The notes below the pieces were generated by a model that had not been told where the DNA came from, searched no databases, and was given only the letters and a program-made list of their open reading frames with translations. The position numbers and the translations under genes are program-made. 64,000 nucleotides of DNA from Vicinamibacterales bacterium (GTDB taxonomy: Bacteria > Acidobacteriota > Vicinamibacteria > Vicinamibacterales > UBA2999): positions 154,956 through 218,955 of the forward strand of contig JAUXWO010000030.1 of NCBI GenBank assembly GCA_030680175.1, written 5' to 3'. Positions 36,585-45,881 of the stretch are shown piece after piece (within the stretch, counting starts at the first letter, position 1; the number at the start of each line of letters is the position of its first letter).

Positions 36585-37145
36585 CTACGCCGCCATCGCG
36601 ACGCCGTCTTCGGGCGACGGGTCGAACTGCAGCGCGACGAAGTCCGGCTGACGGCTCCAGGGGCCGAAGGTGCCACTGTCCACGCGCGCAAACGGCGAGA
36701 GCACCCGGCTCACCTCCCCGAGCGCACGCGCCGTGTCGGCCGACGCGCGGCCCGCGGGCAGCACGAACAGCACGCGCCGGCACGCGAGCTGATGCGCCAG
36801 CCGCACCGCCGCCCGCAGCTCGGCAGGGCGCAGCCCGGCGCCGAGGCTCACGACCCCCAGATCCGCCGCGTCCTCGGGCGACGCCGTCGTCGCCGACCGC
36901 ACCCGCAGGGCATCCACGCAGGCGGCCGGGCCGAGCCGCGCGCCCGTGCGCGAGGCCAGACGAAACAGGTCGTCGCCCCCCGGCAGCGTCACGTAGACGA
37001 CATCGATCGACGGCTCGCCGGCCAGCCCGGCGCACGCGCCGAGGACGGCAGCCAGGTGGGGCTGGTGGCCCGGGAGGTCAGCGGCCGGCAGTCGAAGCCG
37101 CGTCGCCGGGGTGCGGGGCCAGACGGCGTGCAAGTTCGAGTTCAT
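36585..37145 (-). CDS. Hypothetical protein (186 aa)
   Basis: ORF between cNMP protein and response regulator, same strand, 4-nt gap to next gene. Confidence 0.6.
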   Translation of the reverse strand: MNSNLHAVWPRTPATRLRLPAADLPGHQPHLAAVLGACAGLAGEPSIDVVYVTLPGGDDLFRLASRTGARLGPAACVDALRVRSATTASPEDAADLGVVSLGAGLRPAELRAAVRLAHQLACRRVLFVLPAGRASADTARALGEVSRVLSPFARVDSGTFGPWSRQPDFVALQFDPSPEDGVAMAA

Positions 37146-37579
37146 TTTGCAATCCTCGGATCATCTCGGTGGAAATCTCCTGCAGGCCGCGCTGCTGCGC
37201 CCGCAGGCTGGCGATCGTCTGGAGCCGCGAGGCCGCCAGGCCCACCCGCAGCCGCAGCTCCTCCATGCGGAAGGGCTTGAGCAACAGGTCTGATGCGCCC
37301 GCGCCGAGGACCTCGTCCAGCGGATAGCGGGCCGCGTAGCCCGTGATCACGATGGCCATCAGGTCCGGATATTTGGCGCGGGCGAGCCGCACCAGCTCCA
37401 GCCCGTCCGGGGCCGGCATCGAGATGTCGGTGATCAGCAGATCCACCGGCTCCCGATCGACGTGGTTGAGCGCGTCGAGCGATCGTGTACACGCGGTCAC
37501 CTCGTGGCCGTCCTGCCGGCAGACGCCGGCCAGCATGTCCACGATATCCGCCTCGTCGTCGACGATCAGAATTCGCATC
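37078..37579 (-). CDS. Response regulator (REC domain)
   Basis: MRILIVDDEADIVDMLAGVCRQDGHEVTACTRSLDAL...LLITDISMPAPDGLELV...LLLKPFRMEEL. Confidence 0.92.
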
Positions 37580-37586
37580 GTTCCCC

Positions 37587-37613
37587 CAATCGGCCCCGGC
37601 CGCCGATTCTTGA
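37587..37613 (-). promoter_or_regulatory. sigma28-type promoter for the minus-strand response regulator
   Basis: minus strand TCAAGAAT-N11-GCCGATTG. Confidence 0.7.
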
Positions 37614-37679
37614 ATCCCTCCTGGCGCAAAGTGCGCTGGTGCAAAGTGCTGACCAGTTCCGGGGGTGTCGGAAAACCGT

Positions 37680-37706
37680 TCAAGTTCTCCGCCCCGTTGC
37701 CGAATG
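37680..37706 (+). promoter_or_regulatory. sigma28-type promoter for the HD-domain response regulator
   Basis: TCAAGTTC-N11-GCCGAATG. Confidence 0.55.
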
Positions 37707-37889
37707 TTTTCCTGAGGCACGAAACGTCCACCCCCCAGATGGGCGACCTCGTGCCGGCGGAGCCGGCGTGTCCGGGCACGGCCCCGGGCGTCAGGCCGAC
37801 GGCTTCCTTCCGGTCGTGAACGACGGCGGCGCCCAGCCCTGCCCGGTGGACGACGTACGTGTCGGCAGGCGAAACAGACGGGACGGAAC

Positions 37890-38924
37890 ATGAGCGGAAA
37901 CATTCTGGTGGTGGACGACGAAGAAGCCGTCCGCGAGATGATGGGCGAGTGGCTGGAGGCGGAAGGCTACCGCTGCTCGCTGGCCGGCGCGGCCGACGAG
38001 GCACTGGACGCGGTCGCGAATCAACCGTCGGTGGATGTGGCCCTGCTCGACCTGGCCCTGCCGGGCGAAGACGGCGTCTGGCTGGCCCGGCGCCTGCGCG
38101 AGCGCCAGCACGACATCGCCTTGATCATGTGCACGGGCTGGCAGAGCTTCGATGCGGCGGTCGAAGGCATGCGCGTCGGCATCATGGATTACCTGCTCAA
38201 GCCGTTCAGCCGCGCCGAACTGCTCGAGGCGGTGGGGCGCGCGGTGAAGTGGCGCCAGGAGGCGCGGCAGGCGGCCGACGCGCGCGACGCCCTCCGCGAC
38301 TCGATTGACACCCGGACGCGGGCGATGGTGGCGGCGCTCCGAAGCGGCGACACCGTGTCGCGCGCCGGACTCGAGCGACTGATGGCGGAATTGGCCGCGG
38401 ACTACCCCGAGGCGGCCGCCCACGCGACGCGCGTGGCGCGGATGGCGGTGACACTCGGGGAAGCCCTCAGGCTCGACCGCCCTACCCTCGAGGCGGTGGA
38501 CCGCGCCGCGCTCGTCCACGATATCGGGAAGCTCGCGCTGCCGCCGTCGCTGCTCCTCAAGCCGGGCGCCTTCAGCGACGACGAGATCCAGGTCCTGCGG
38601 ACGCATCCGCAGGTCGCCTACAACGTGCTGTCCGTGGCCCCGCCGTTGCGGGAGACCGCCGACATCGTGCTCGCGTCGCACGAGGCGTGGGACGGCTCCG
38701 GCTATCCGCGCGGGCTCAAGGGTGAGGACATCCCGCTCGCGGCGCGCCTCATCGCCGTCGTCGACAGCTACGACGCGCTGACGTGGACGGGGCGCATGCG
38801 CGATCCGGTCAGCGCGTCGCAGGCGGGCGCGGAGCTCGTACGCGCGGCCGGCAGCCGCTTCGATCCGCGCATGGTTCAGGCCTGGCTGCGGGCCCTCGAC
38901 ACCGAATCGGTCGTCGTTCACTAG
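37890..38924 (+). CDS. Response regulator with HD-GYP-type output domain
   Basis: NILVVDDEEAVREMM; ALVHDIGKLALPPSLLLKPG...HPQVAYNVL...ASHEAWDGSGYPRGLKGEDIPLAARLIAVVDSYDAL. Confidence 0.92.
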   Translation: MSGNILVVDDEEAVREMMGEWLEAEGYRCSLAGAADEALDAVANQPSVDVALLDLALPGEDGVWLARRLRERQHDIALIMCTGWQSFDAAVEGMRVGIMDYLLKPFSRAELLEAVGRAVKWRQEARQAADARDALRDSIDTRTRAMVAALRSGDTVSRAGLERLMAELAADYPEAAAHATRVARMAVTLGEALRLDRPTLEAVDRAALVHDIGKLALPPSLLLKPGAFSDDEIQVLRTHPQVAYNVLSVAPPLRETADIVLASHEAWDGSGYPRGLKGEDIPLAARLIAVVDSYDALTWTGRMRDPVSASQAGAELVRAAGSRFDPRMVQAWLRALDTESVVVH

Positions 38925-38978
38925 CCGGGCTGAGAGCTGATAGCCGATAGCGGATCGCGGAAAGCCCAAGGATCTGAC

Positions 38979-39581
38979 GTGGAAGTACGCGGAATCATCC
39001 ACGATCTCAACAACGCGTTGACGACCGTGCTGGGTCATGCGGAGTGGCTGCTCTCGCTCGAGCCCGAGGGCAGCCCCAGGCACCGCGAGGCGGACGCGAT
39101 CCGCGCGGCCGCCGAGAACGCCGCGCGCCTGACCCGGGATCTGCGCGAGTGGGTCCGCGCCGGCGCCCCCGCGCCCCCCGCCAGGGCGAACGTGCCGCTG
39201 GCGCCGATGGAGCCGCCACGGCTGCCGCACGCCGGGCGCCGCCTGCTGCTCGTCGACGATCAGCCGGAGGTACGCGACAGCCTGGCCGAGATGCTGCGGC
39301 TGCTCGGGCACGACGTGACGACAGCCGCCAACGGACGGGAAGGGCTGCAGCGGCTGGTCGAGCGGCCCATCGATCTCATCCTGACCGACTTCAGCATGCC
39401 CGACATGGACGGGCTGGCCCTGGCGATGCAGGCGGGCCGGTTGCGCCCCGGCGTGCCGGTGCTCCTGCTCACGGGCTGGGGGCACGAGATCGAAGGGCGG
39501 CCCGAGGCCATCTGCGGCGTCCTCCCCAAACCCGTCACCCTGCGGGACCTGCGCAACGCCGTCGAGCGCGCGGCCGCGTGA
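38979..39581 (+). CDS. HisKA-like dimerisation helix fused to REC, no HATPase
   Basis: GIIHDLNNALTTVLGHAEWLL followed by RRLLLVDDQPEVRDSLAEMLRLLGHDVTTA...ILTDFSMPDMDGL. Confidence 0.75.
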   Translation: MEVRGIIHDLNNALTTVLGHAEWLLSLEPEGSPRHREADAIRAAAENAARLTRDLREWVRAGAPAPPARANVPLAPMEPPRLPHAGRRLLLVDDQPEVRDSLAEMLRLLGHDVTTAANGREGLQRLVERPIDLILTDFSMPDMDGLALAMQAGRLRPGVPVLLLTGWGHEIEGRPEAICGVLPKPVTLRDLRNAVERAAA

Positions 39582-39612
39582 CGCCGCCGCGTGCGCCCGG
39601 CGTGCGCCGCAC

Positions 39613-39640
39613 TCAAGCGCACGCGCACAGGTGCCGATTC
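39613..39640 (+). promoter_or_regulatory. sigma28-type promoter for motAB (second set)
   Basis: TCAAGCGC-N12-GCCGATTC. Confidence 0.55.
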
Positions 39641-39696
39641 CTGGTGCGTGGCCGGCCCTGCAGGTGCAGGCGCCATGGCGCCGGAGCGAAGCCCCT

Positions 39697-40581
39697 ATGC
39701 TCGTAATCGTTGGAAGCGTGATCGTGGTTGTTGCCGTCGGTGGCGGCTACCTGATGCACGGCGGCGTCCTCGGCGTCCTCTGGCAGCCGTCCGAGGTCAT
39801 CATCATCTGTGGCTCGGCGCTCGGCGCGCTGCTGATTGCCACGCCCGTGGCGGTGATCAAGCGGATCTTCGGGCAGAGCGCCGCCATGCTCAAGGGGGGC
39901 TTCACGAAGAACGACTATCTCGAACTGCTGGGCCTCCAGTACCAGCTCTTCAAGCTGGTACAGCAGTCGGGCGTCATGGCGCTCGAGGCGCACTTCGACG
40001 ATCCGGCCAAGAGCACCATCCTGTCGCGTTACCCGAACTTCCTGTCCCGGCACCACGCCCTCGACTTCCTGGCCGATTCCGTCAAGGTGATCATCATCGG
40101 CGGTATCTCGGCCTTCGACCTCGAGAGCCTGATGGATGAGGACATCGAGGTGCACCACCACGAGGAGCTGAAGCCGTCGTCGGCGCTGCGCGGCACGGCC
40201 GATGCGCTGCCCGGCCTCGGCATCGTCGCGGCGGTGCTCGGCATCGTGATCACGATGGGCGCCATCGACGGGCCGCCCGCGGAGATCGGCCACAAGGTGG
40301 CCGCCGCGCTCGTCGGCACCTTCCTCGGGATCTTCCTGTGCTACGGGTTCGTGGGGCCGATGGCCACCGCGATGGAGTCGCGCATCGGCGACGACGGCCG
40401 CTACATCCAGTGCATCAAGACGGGATTGCTGGCGGTCTACAAGGGCTTCCCGCCGTCGATCGCCGTCGAGTTCGCGCGCCGCGTGCTCCCGAGCGACGTG
40501 CGCCCGAGCTTCGATGCGACCGAGGAGTTCTGCAAGGCGCTTGGGAAGGCCGATCAGGCGCAGGTGGCCGAGGCGGCCTGA
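39697..40581 (+). CDS. motA: Flagellar motor stator protein MotA (second copy)
   Basis: MLVIVGSVIVVVAVGGGYLMHGG...ALPGLGIVAAVLGIVITMGAIDGPPAEIGHKVAAALVGTFLGIFLCYGFVGPMA. Confidence 0.95.
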   Translation: MLVIVGSVIVVVAVGGGYLMHGGVLGVLWQPSEVIIICGSALGALLIATPVAVIKRIFGQSAAMLKGGFTKNDYLELLGLQYQLFKLVQQSGVMALEAHFDDPAKSTILSRYPNFLSRHHALDFLADSVKVIIIGGISAFDLESLMDEDIEVHHHEELKPSSALRGTADALPGLGIVAAVLGIVITMGAIDGPPAEIGHKVAAALVGTFLGIFLCYGFVGPMATAMESRIGDDGRYIQCIKTGLLAVYKGFPPSIAVEFARRVLPSDVRPSFDATEEFCKALGKADQAQVAEAA

Positions 40582-41372
40582 TGGCCAAGGTCGACCCCGT
40601 CATCATCGTCCGCAAGAAGAAGGGCGGACATCACGGCCACCACGGCGGCGCCTGGAAGGTGGCGTACGCCGACTTCGTCACCGCGATGATGGCGTTCTTC
40701 CTCGTGCTGTGGATTGTGGGGCAGAGCGATCCGGTCAAGGCCGGCGTCTCCGGCTACTTCCGCGATCCGAAGGGCTTCGAGGAGATGCACCGGAACTCGA
40801 GCCTGCTCGACGGCGCGGGCGAGGGCCTGATGCCGTCGGCGGCACCGTCCGTGGATGCGGCCGCGGCCGTGCGCCGGAACCTCGAGGAGATGGCCGGGAA
40901 GATTCGGGACTCGCTGGCGGCCCAACCGGCGCTCAAGTCGCTCTCGGACCAGATCGAGATTCAGATGACCAACGAGGGGCTCCGCATCGAGCTGCTCGAG
41001 TCGTCGAACATCAGCTTCTTCGATACGGGCAGCGCCGTGCTTCGTCCGGAGAGCGAGCGGATCCTGGCGGTGATCGCCGCAGAGATCGGACGGTCGGGCC
41101 GGCCGGTGGTCGTCGAAGGCCACACCGACAGCCGGCAGTACACCAACCCCGACTGGTACACCAACTGGGAGCTCTCGACCGACCGCGCGAACTCGGCCCG
41201 GCGGGTGATGCTCCGCGGCGGCCTCGCCACGGGGCAGCTGTACGGCGTGCGCGGCTACGCGGACACGCGGCTGCGCGTGCCGGGCAACGCCCTGGATCCG
41301 AGAAACCGGCGCGTGTCGATCATCGTGCGCACCATGGGCGATGACGAGGACGGGTTGCCGGTGGCGCCCTGA
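40581..41372 (+). CDS. motB: Flagellar motor protein MotB (second copy)
   Basis: GGAWKVAYADFVTAMMAFFLVLWIVGQ; VVEGHTDSRQYTNPDWYTNWELSTDRANSARRVM. Confidence 0.95.
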   Translation: MAKVDPVIIVRKKKGGHHGHHGGAWKVAYADFVTAMMAFFLVLWIVGQSDPVKAGVSGYFRDPKGFEEMHRNSSLLDGAGEGLMPSAAPSVDAAAAVRRNLEEMAGKIRDSLAAQPALKSLSDQIEIQMTNEGLRIELLESSNISFFDTGSAVLRPESERILAVIAAEIGRSGRPVVVEGHTDSRQYTNPDWYTNWELSTDRANSARRVMLRGGLATGQLYGVRGYADTRLRVPGNALDPRNRRVSIIVRTMGDDEDGLPVAP

Positions 41373-41426
41373 TGGGCGTCATGGAACGGCTGGCGACCTC
41401 CGGGTCGCGGTAGTACGATAGCGACG

Positions 41427-42086
41427 ATGGCCGTGGATGCCGCGCTCCCCTCACCCGTGCCCCTGACGATCCTGGTGGCCGACGACGACGCCGGGTCGCG
41501 CCGTATCGTGGCGGGGATGCTGCGGAAGGCGGGCTACGAGGTCATTCAGGCAGAGAACGGTGCGCAGGCGTGGGCGCTGCTGCAGCGGGCGGACGGCCCG
41601 CAGCTGGCGATCCTCGACTGGATGATGCCGGAACTCGACGGCACCGAGGTGTGCCGGCGGGTGCGCGCCGTGCCGACCGACACGCCGGCCTACCTGATCC
41701 TGCTCACGTCGCGCGGCCGCAGCGTCGACATCGTCGAGGGGCTGAAGGCGGGGGCGAACGACCACGTCACCAAGCCGGCGGACGAAGGCGAACTGCTGGC
41801 GCGCGTCCAGGTCGGCGCACGCGTCGTCCACCTGCAGCATGCGCTCGCCGATCGGGTGGCGCGGCTCGAGGAAGCACTCCGGAACGTCCAGCAGCTCCAG
41901 GGCCTGCTGCCGATCTGCTCCTACTGCAAGCGCATCCGTGACGACCGCAACTACTGGCAGCAGGTGGAGTCGTACATCACGCACCATGCCGACGTGCAGT
42001 TCTCGCATAGCTGTTGCCCGGACTGCTACGAGCGCGTGGTGAAGCCCGAGCTGGACGCGCTCGAGGCGTCGGACGGCGACACATGA
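41427..42086 (+). CDS. Response regulator with C-terminal Cys-rich (CxxC...CCPDC) tail
   Basis: ILVADDDAGSRRIVAGMLRKAGYEV...DWMMPELDG; LLPICSYCKRIRDDRNYWQQVESYITHHADVQFSHSCCPDCYE. Confidence 0.9.
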   Translation: MAVDAALPSPVPLTILVADDDAGSRRIVAGMLRKAGYEVIQAENGAQAWALLQRADGPQLAILDWMMPELDGTEVCRRVRAVPTDTPAYLILLTSRGRSVDIVEGLKAGANDHVTKPADEGELLARVQVGARVVHLQHALADRVARLEEALRNVQQLQGLLPICSYCKRIRDDRNYWQQVESYITHHADVQFSHSCCPDCYERVVKPELDALEASDGDT

Positions 42087-42433
42087 GCGGCCTGCCCGTG
42101 CTGGACCACGCCACCCTGGACCGCCTGCGTGAGTTGAACGAGCCGGGGGAACCCGACATCGTGATCGAAGTGCTCACGCTGTTTCTCGAGGATGCCCCGG
42201 CCCGGGTGGCCGCGGTGGCGGCCGCCCAGGCGGCCGGCGATGCCCGTGGCCTCGAGCGTGCGGCGCACGGCTTGAAAGGCTCGGCGGGCAACATCGGCGC
42301 GCTGCGGCTGCAGGCGCTCTGCCATCGCATCGAGGACCTCGGCCGCCTGGAAGAGGCGGGCGACCCCATGGTCGTCCTGAGCCTCCACGAGGAGTTCGAG
42401 ACGCTGCGGCAGGAGGTCACGCGGTTGTTGTAA
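42083..42433 (+). CDS. Histidine phosphotransfer (Hpt) protein
   Basis: ERAAHGLKGSAGNIGALRLQALCHRIEDLGR. Confidence 0.9.
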   Translation: MSGLPVLDHATLDRLRELNEPGEPDIVIEVLTLFLEDAPARVAAVAAAQAAGDARGLERAAHGLKGSAGNIGALRLQALCHRIEDLGRLEEAGDPMVVLSLHEEFETLRQEVTRLL

Positions 42434-42460
42434 GCCGCCGCTCCCTGCGGTGGCGCTCGC

Positions 42461-42487
42461 TCAAGCCGGTGGCGCCGTGGCCGATTG
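42461..42487 (+). promoter_or_regulatory. sigma28-type promoter for response regulator
   Basis: TCAAGCCG-N11-GCCGATTG. Confidence 0.6.
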
Positions 42488-42510
42488 TGGGTGCTGAGGA
42501 GCGGACGACC

Positions 42511-42900
42511 GTGAAGGTACTCGTTGTCGACGACGACCCCGTGACCAGGCGGATCCTGCGTCAGATCATCACGACCGAGCTGAAGGGCGAGGTGATTGAG
42601 GCCGCCAACGGCATGGTCGCCCTCGACACGGTCAGCCGCGAGGCGCCCGATGCCGTGATCCTGGATCTCCAGATGCCCGGATTCGATGGCGTCGAGACGC
42701 TGGCGACGCTGCGTGCCTGGCGGCACACCAAGCACCTCCCGGTGATTGTCTTGACGTCGCAGACCGACGAGCGCATCGTGCGCCGCTGCCTGTCGCTGCA
42801 GGTCACCGCCTATCTCGCCAAGCCCCTGCAGCCCGAGATCGTTCGCGACCGGCTCCACGGCATCGCCGCGACCCTCGCGGCGCCCCGCATCGCGTCCTAG
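42511..42900 (+). CDS. CheY-like response regulator
   Basis: VKVLVVDDDPVTRRILRQIITTEL...VILDLQMPGFDGVETL; GTG start favoured because the ATG at 42469 lies inside the sigma28 box. Confidence 0.88.
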   Translation: MKVLVVDDDPVTRRILRQIITTELKGEVIEAANGMVALDTVSREAPDAVILDLQMPGFDGVETLATLRAWRHTKHLPVIVLTSQTDERIVRRCLSLQVTAYLAKPLQPEIVRDRLHGIAATLAAPRIAS

Positions 42901-43002
42901 CGTCCTGGAACCGTGATTCGTTGCACAAGTCCCGGAGCAACGCCGCCAGCCGGGATGCCTCGCCCGGGAATTGTGTGACGAATCACGGTTCCAGGACACT
43001 AG
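42897..43002. mobile_element. Family B MITE-like element (106 bp), copy 1
   Basis: CTAGcGTCCTGGAACCGTGATTCGTtgCACAAgTCCCGG ... inverted copy ... CACTAG; ~39-bp TIRs. Confidence 0.8.
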
Positions 43003-43185
43003 CCCGGCCGCCTGCCGCGTGCGCCCGGCGCGCGCAGGGGGCAAGAGCGCACCCTCATCGTTCCATTCACGCCGGCCTGCCCCCTCCGGCCCTCAGGGAG
43101 AGGGTGAAGCGGCGCGTCCATGGTGCCCGCGCCCCGGCTCGCCGTCGGGCGGGGGAGTGCGGCTGTGCGAAGCCGCGCGGGCCGT

Positions 43186-43213
43186 TCAAGTTCTGTCGTG
43201 TGGGCGTCGATTA
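43186..43213 (+). promoter_or_regulatory. sigma28-type promoter for cheA operon
   Basis: TCAAGTTC-N12-GTCGATTA. Confidence 0.55.
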
Positions 43214-43250
43214 GGTGGGGGATTCAGCCGTCAGTGGACCCGGACCCAAC

Positions 43251-45332
43251 ATGACCGACACCCTCATTCAGGACATCGATGCGCGCCTCGCGCGCGCGGC
43301 CGTGGACGTGGTCGTCTCGAACGACGCGCAGGCCCTTGACGACCTTCGCACCGCGCTCGAGGGTCTCGCCGTGGTTCTCGAGGCGGCCGGGTTGCCCGGA
43401 CTCGAGGAGCTGGCCGGCATCGTGCGGCGCGCGTCGGCGATTGCCACGAAATCCGACCTGCTGACCACGGTGCAGATCGTGGACGCGGCGTGGACCGAGT
43501 GGAAGACGGCGCTCGAGGTGCAGGACGTCGGGCGCGCCTCCGGCCCCGTCGACGCCCCCATGCCGGCGCTGCCGGCCCTCGACCTGGCCGCGCCCGAGGG
43601 CGCCGGTCACACCGTCGAGGCCGACGTCGAGGCGCTCCGGATGGACCCGGAACTCTCGGGGATGTTCATCGCCGAGGCGCTCGACCATCTCAGCTCGATC
43701 GAAGCGACGGTGCTCGAACTCGAGTCGCACCCGACCGACAGCAAGCTGTTGAACGACGTCTTCCGGCCGTTCCACACCGTCAAGGGCAACTCCGGCGCCC
43801 TCGGCGTGCAGACGGTCCAGGAGCTCGCCCACAAGGTCGAGAACCTGCTCGACCTCTGCCGCTCCGGCGCGCACCAGGTGGGCCCGGCCGAGATCGACGT
43901 CATCCTGAAATCGGTCGACGTGCTCACGGCCCTGATCACTGACATCGGGAACCGCCTCGCGGGCGAACCGGGACAGGACCTCGAGCCCGACCGCCAGCAG
44001 TTGATGCACCACGTCGACCAGGTGGCCGCCGGGGGCGGGGCCCCGGCCGCGGCGGACACGGCGATCGTGGCCGAGGCGGCGATGGCCGCCGGCGCGACCG
44101 GCGCCGTGACGCCCGAACCGGCGGCGCGCGCCTCGCAGCGGCGGCAGGACGACGCCTCCGTGAAGGTGGACACCCGCAAGCTCGACAACCTGGTGGACAT
44201 GGTGGGCGAGCTCGTCATTGTCCAGTCGATCATCTACGAGGACCCCGAGCTGCAGCGGGTGGCGGACGAACGGCTCACGCGAAACCTCGCGCAGCTGCGC
44301 CGCATCACCGGGGAACTCCAGCGCAACGCGATGTCGATGCGCATGGTGCCCATCAAGCAGACCTTCCAGAAGATGGCGCGCCTCGTGCGCGACCTCGGGA
44401 AGAAGTCGGGCAAGATGGTCGACCTCGTCCTCGAGGGTGAGGAGACCGAACTCGACCGGAAGGTGGTCGAGGAGATCAATGACCCCCTGATGCACATGGT
44501 GCGCAACAGCTGCGACCACGGCATCGAGGACGCGGAGACCCGCGTCGGCGCCGGCAAGCGTGCCGAAGGCCGGCTGACCCTCAGCGCGTATCACGAGAGC
44601 GGCAACATCGTCATCGAGATCGCGGACGATGGCGGCGGGCTGAATACGGAGAAGATCCTCCGCAAGGCGGTGGAGCGCGGACTCGTGGCGCCGGATGCGG
44701 ATCTCTCGCCCGCGGAGATTCACCAGCTGATCTTCCGCCCGGGCTTCTCGACCGCGGACCAGATCACCGAGATCTCGGGCCGGGGCGTCGGGATGGACGT
44801 CGTGCGACGGAACATCGACGCGCTGCGCGGCCGCATCGACATCCAGAGCACGCCCGGCCAGGGGTCGGTGTTCTCCATCAAGCTGCCGCTCACGCTCGCG
44901 ATTGTCGACGGACTGCTGCTGCGGGTGGGCGAGGAGCGCTTCGTCCTGCCGACGTTCTCGGTCCGCGAGTCGCTGCGGCCGCGGCAGGAGCACGTGCATA
45001 CGGTCCACGGACAACCCTGCATGGTGCAGGTCCGGGAGCATCTCATCCCGCTCGTGCGGCTCGACGAACTGCTCGGCATCGGCCGCGCTGACATCGCCCA
45101 TGCCTGGGAAGGCACGGTCGTGGTGGTCGACGACGACGGACGGCTGGCGGCGGTCCTCGTGGACGAGCTGCTCGGCAAGCAGGAAGTGGTGATCAAGTCG
45201 CTCGGCGACCAGTTCAAGGAGGTCCGCGGCGTGGCCGGCGGCGCCATCCTGGGCGACGGGCGGATCGGGCTGATTCTCGACGGTGGCAGCATCGTGACAC
45301 TGACCCGCGGCGGCATGTCGCGCGCGGCGTAG
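43251..45332 (+). CDS. cheA: Chemotaxis histidine kinase CheA
   Basis: Hpt FHTVKGNSGALGVQTVQELAHKVENLLD; H-box/N-box LMHMVRNSCDHGIED; GRGVGMDVVRRNID; CheW-like C-term. Confidence 0.97.
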   Translation: MTDTLIQDIDARLARAAVDVVVSNDAQALDDLRTALEGLAVVLEAAGLPGLEELAGIVRRASAIATKSDLLTTVQIVDAAWTEWKTALEVQDVGRASGPVDAPMPALPALDLAAPEGAGHTVEADVEALRMDPELSGMFIAEALDHLSSIEATVLELESHPTDSKLLNDVFRPFHTVKGNSGALGVQTVQELAHKVENLLDLCRSGAHQVGPAEIDVILKSVDVLTALITDIGNRLAGEPGQDLEPDRQQLMHHVDQVAAGGGAPAAADTAIVAEAAMAAGATGAVTPEPAARASQRRQDDASVKVDTRKLDNLVDMVGELVIVQSIIYEDPELQRVADERLTRNLAQLRRITGELQRNAMSMRMVPIKQTFQKMARLVRDLGKKSGKMVDLVLEGEETELDRKVVEEINDPLMHMVRNSCDHGIEDAETRVGAGKRAEGRLTLSAYHESGNIVIEIADDGGGLNTEKILRKAVERGLVAPDADLSPAEIHQLIFRPGFSTADQITEISGRGVGMDVVRRNIDALRGRIDIQSTPGQGSVFSIKLPLTLAIVDGLLLRVGEERFVLPTFSVRESLRPRQEHVHTVHGQPCMVQVREHLIPLVRLDELLGIGRADIAHAWEGTVVVVDDDGRLAAVLVDELLGKQEVVIKSLGDQFKEVRGVAGGAILGDGRIGLILDGGSIVTLTRGGMSRAA

Positions 45333-45387
45333 GACGGCGGCGGCACGGGCCCCCTGCGGGCCGCGGGCCCGCACAAGGAGCAGAGAG

Positions 45388-45852
45388 ATGAGTATCGCTG
45401 GGAAGTATCTGACGTTCGCGCTCGGTGAGGAGGAGTACGGGCTGCCCGTGCTCAAGGTGCGCGAGATCATCAAGCTGATGGACATCACGGCGGTGCCGCA
45501 GGTGCCCGGACACGTCAAGGGGGTGATCAACCTGCGCGGCAAGGTGATTCCCGTCGTCGATCTGCGCCTGAAGTTCGGCTTCCATTCGCAGGACTACACC
45601 GAGCGCACGTGCATCATCGTCGTGGAAGTGGCGCTGGCCGCCTCGAGTGTGATGATGGGGATGGTCGTGGACTCCGTGTCGGAAGTGCTCAACATCGGCG
45701 AAGCCGAGATCGAGCAGACGCCCGAGTTCGGGGAGCGCGTGACGACCGACTACATCAAGGCGATGGCCAAGGTGAAGGGCCGCGTCAAGATCCTGCTGGA
45801 CCTCGACCGCGTGCTCGGCGCCGAAGGCACGGTTGCGCTGCAGGCGGCCTGA
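45388..45852 (+). CDS. cheW: Chemotaxis coupling protein CheW
   Basis: KYLTFALGEEEYGLPVLKVREIIKLMDITAVPQVPGHVKGVINLRGKVIPVVDLR. Confidence 0.97.
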   Translation: MSIAGKYLTFALGEEEYGLPVLKVREIIKLMDITAVPQVPGHVKGVINLRGKVIPVVDLRLKFGFHSQDYTERTCIIVVEVALAASSVMMGMVVDSVSEVLNIGEAEIEQTPEFGERVTTDYIKAMAKVKGRVKILLDLDRVLGAEGTVALQAA

Positions 45853-45881
45853 TCCGTGGCGTGTTCCCGGCGGAGTCGCGT

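Noticed and set aside
36600-36700. Transposase remnant near the elements
   Set aside because: No DDE or Y1/RAYT-like protein was found anywhere in the ORF list, so the elements appear non-autonomous here.
38925-38978. gagagctgatagccgatagcggatcgcgga as a third repeat family
   Set aside because: Only one copy is visible in this window; too short to support.
43003-43185. Small ORFs between the family B element and cheA (42921..43339)
   Set aside because: Arg/Pro-rich noise crossing the cheA promoter and the element; not supported as coding.
43224-45542. 772-aa minus-strand ORF
   Set aside because: Antisense of cheA/cheW.
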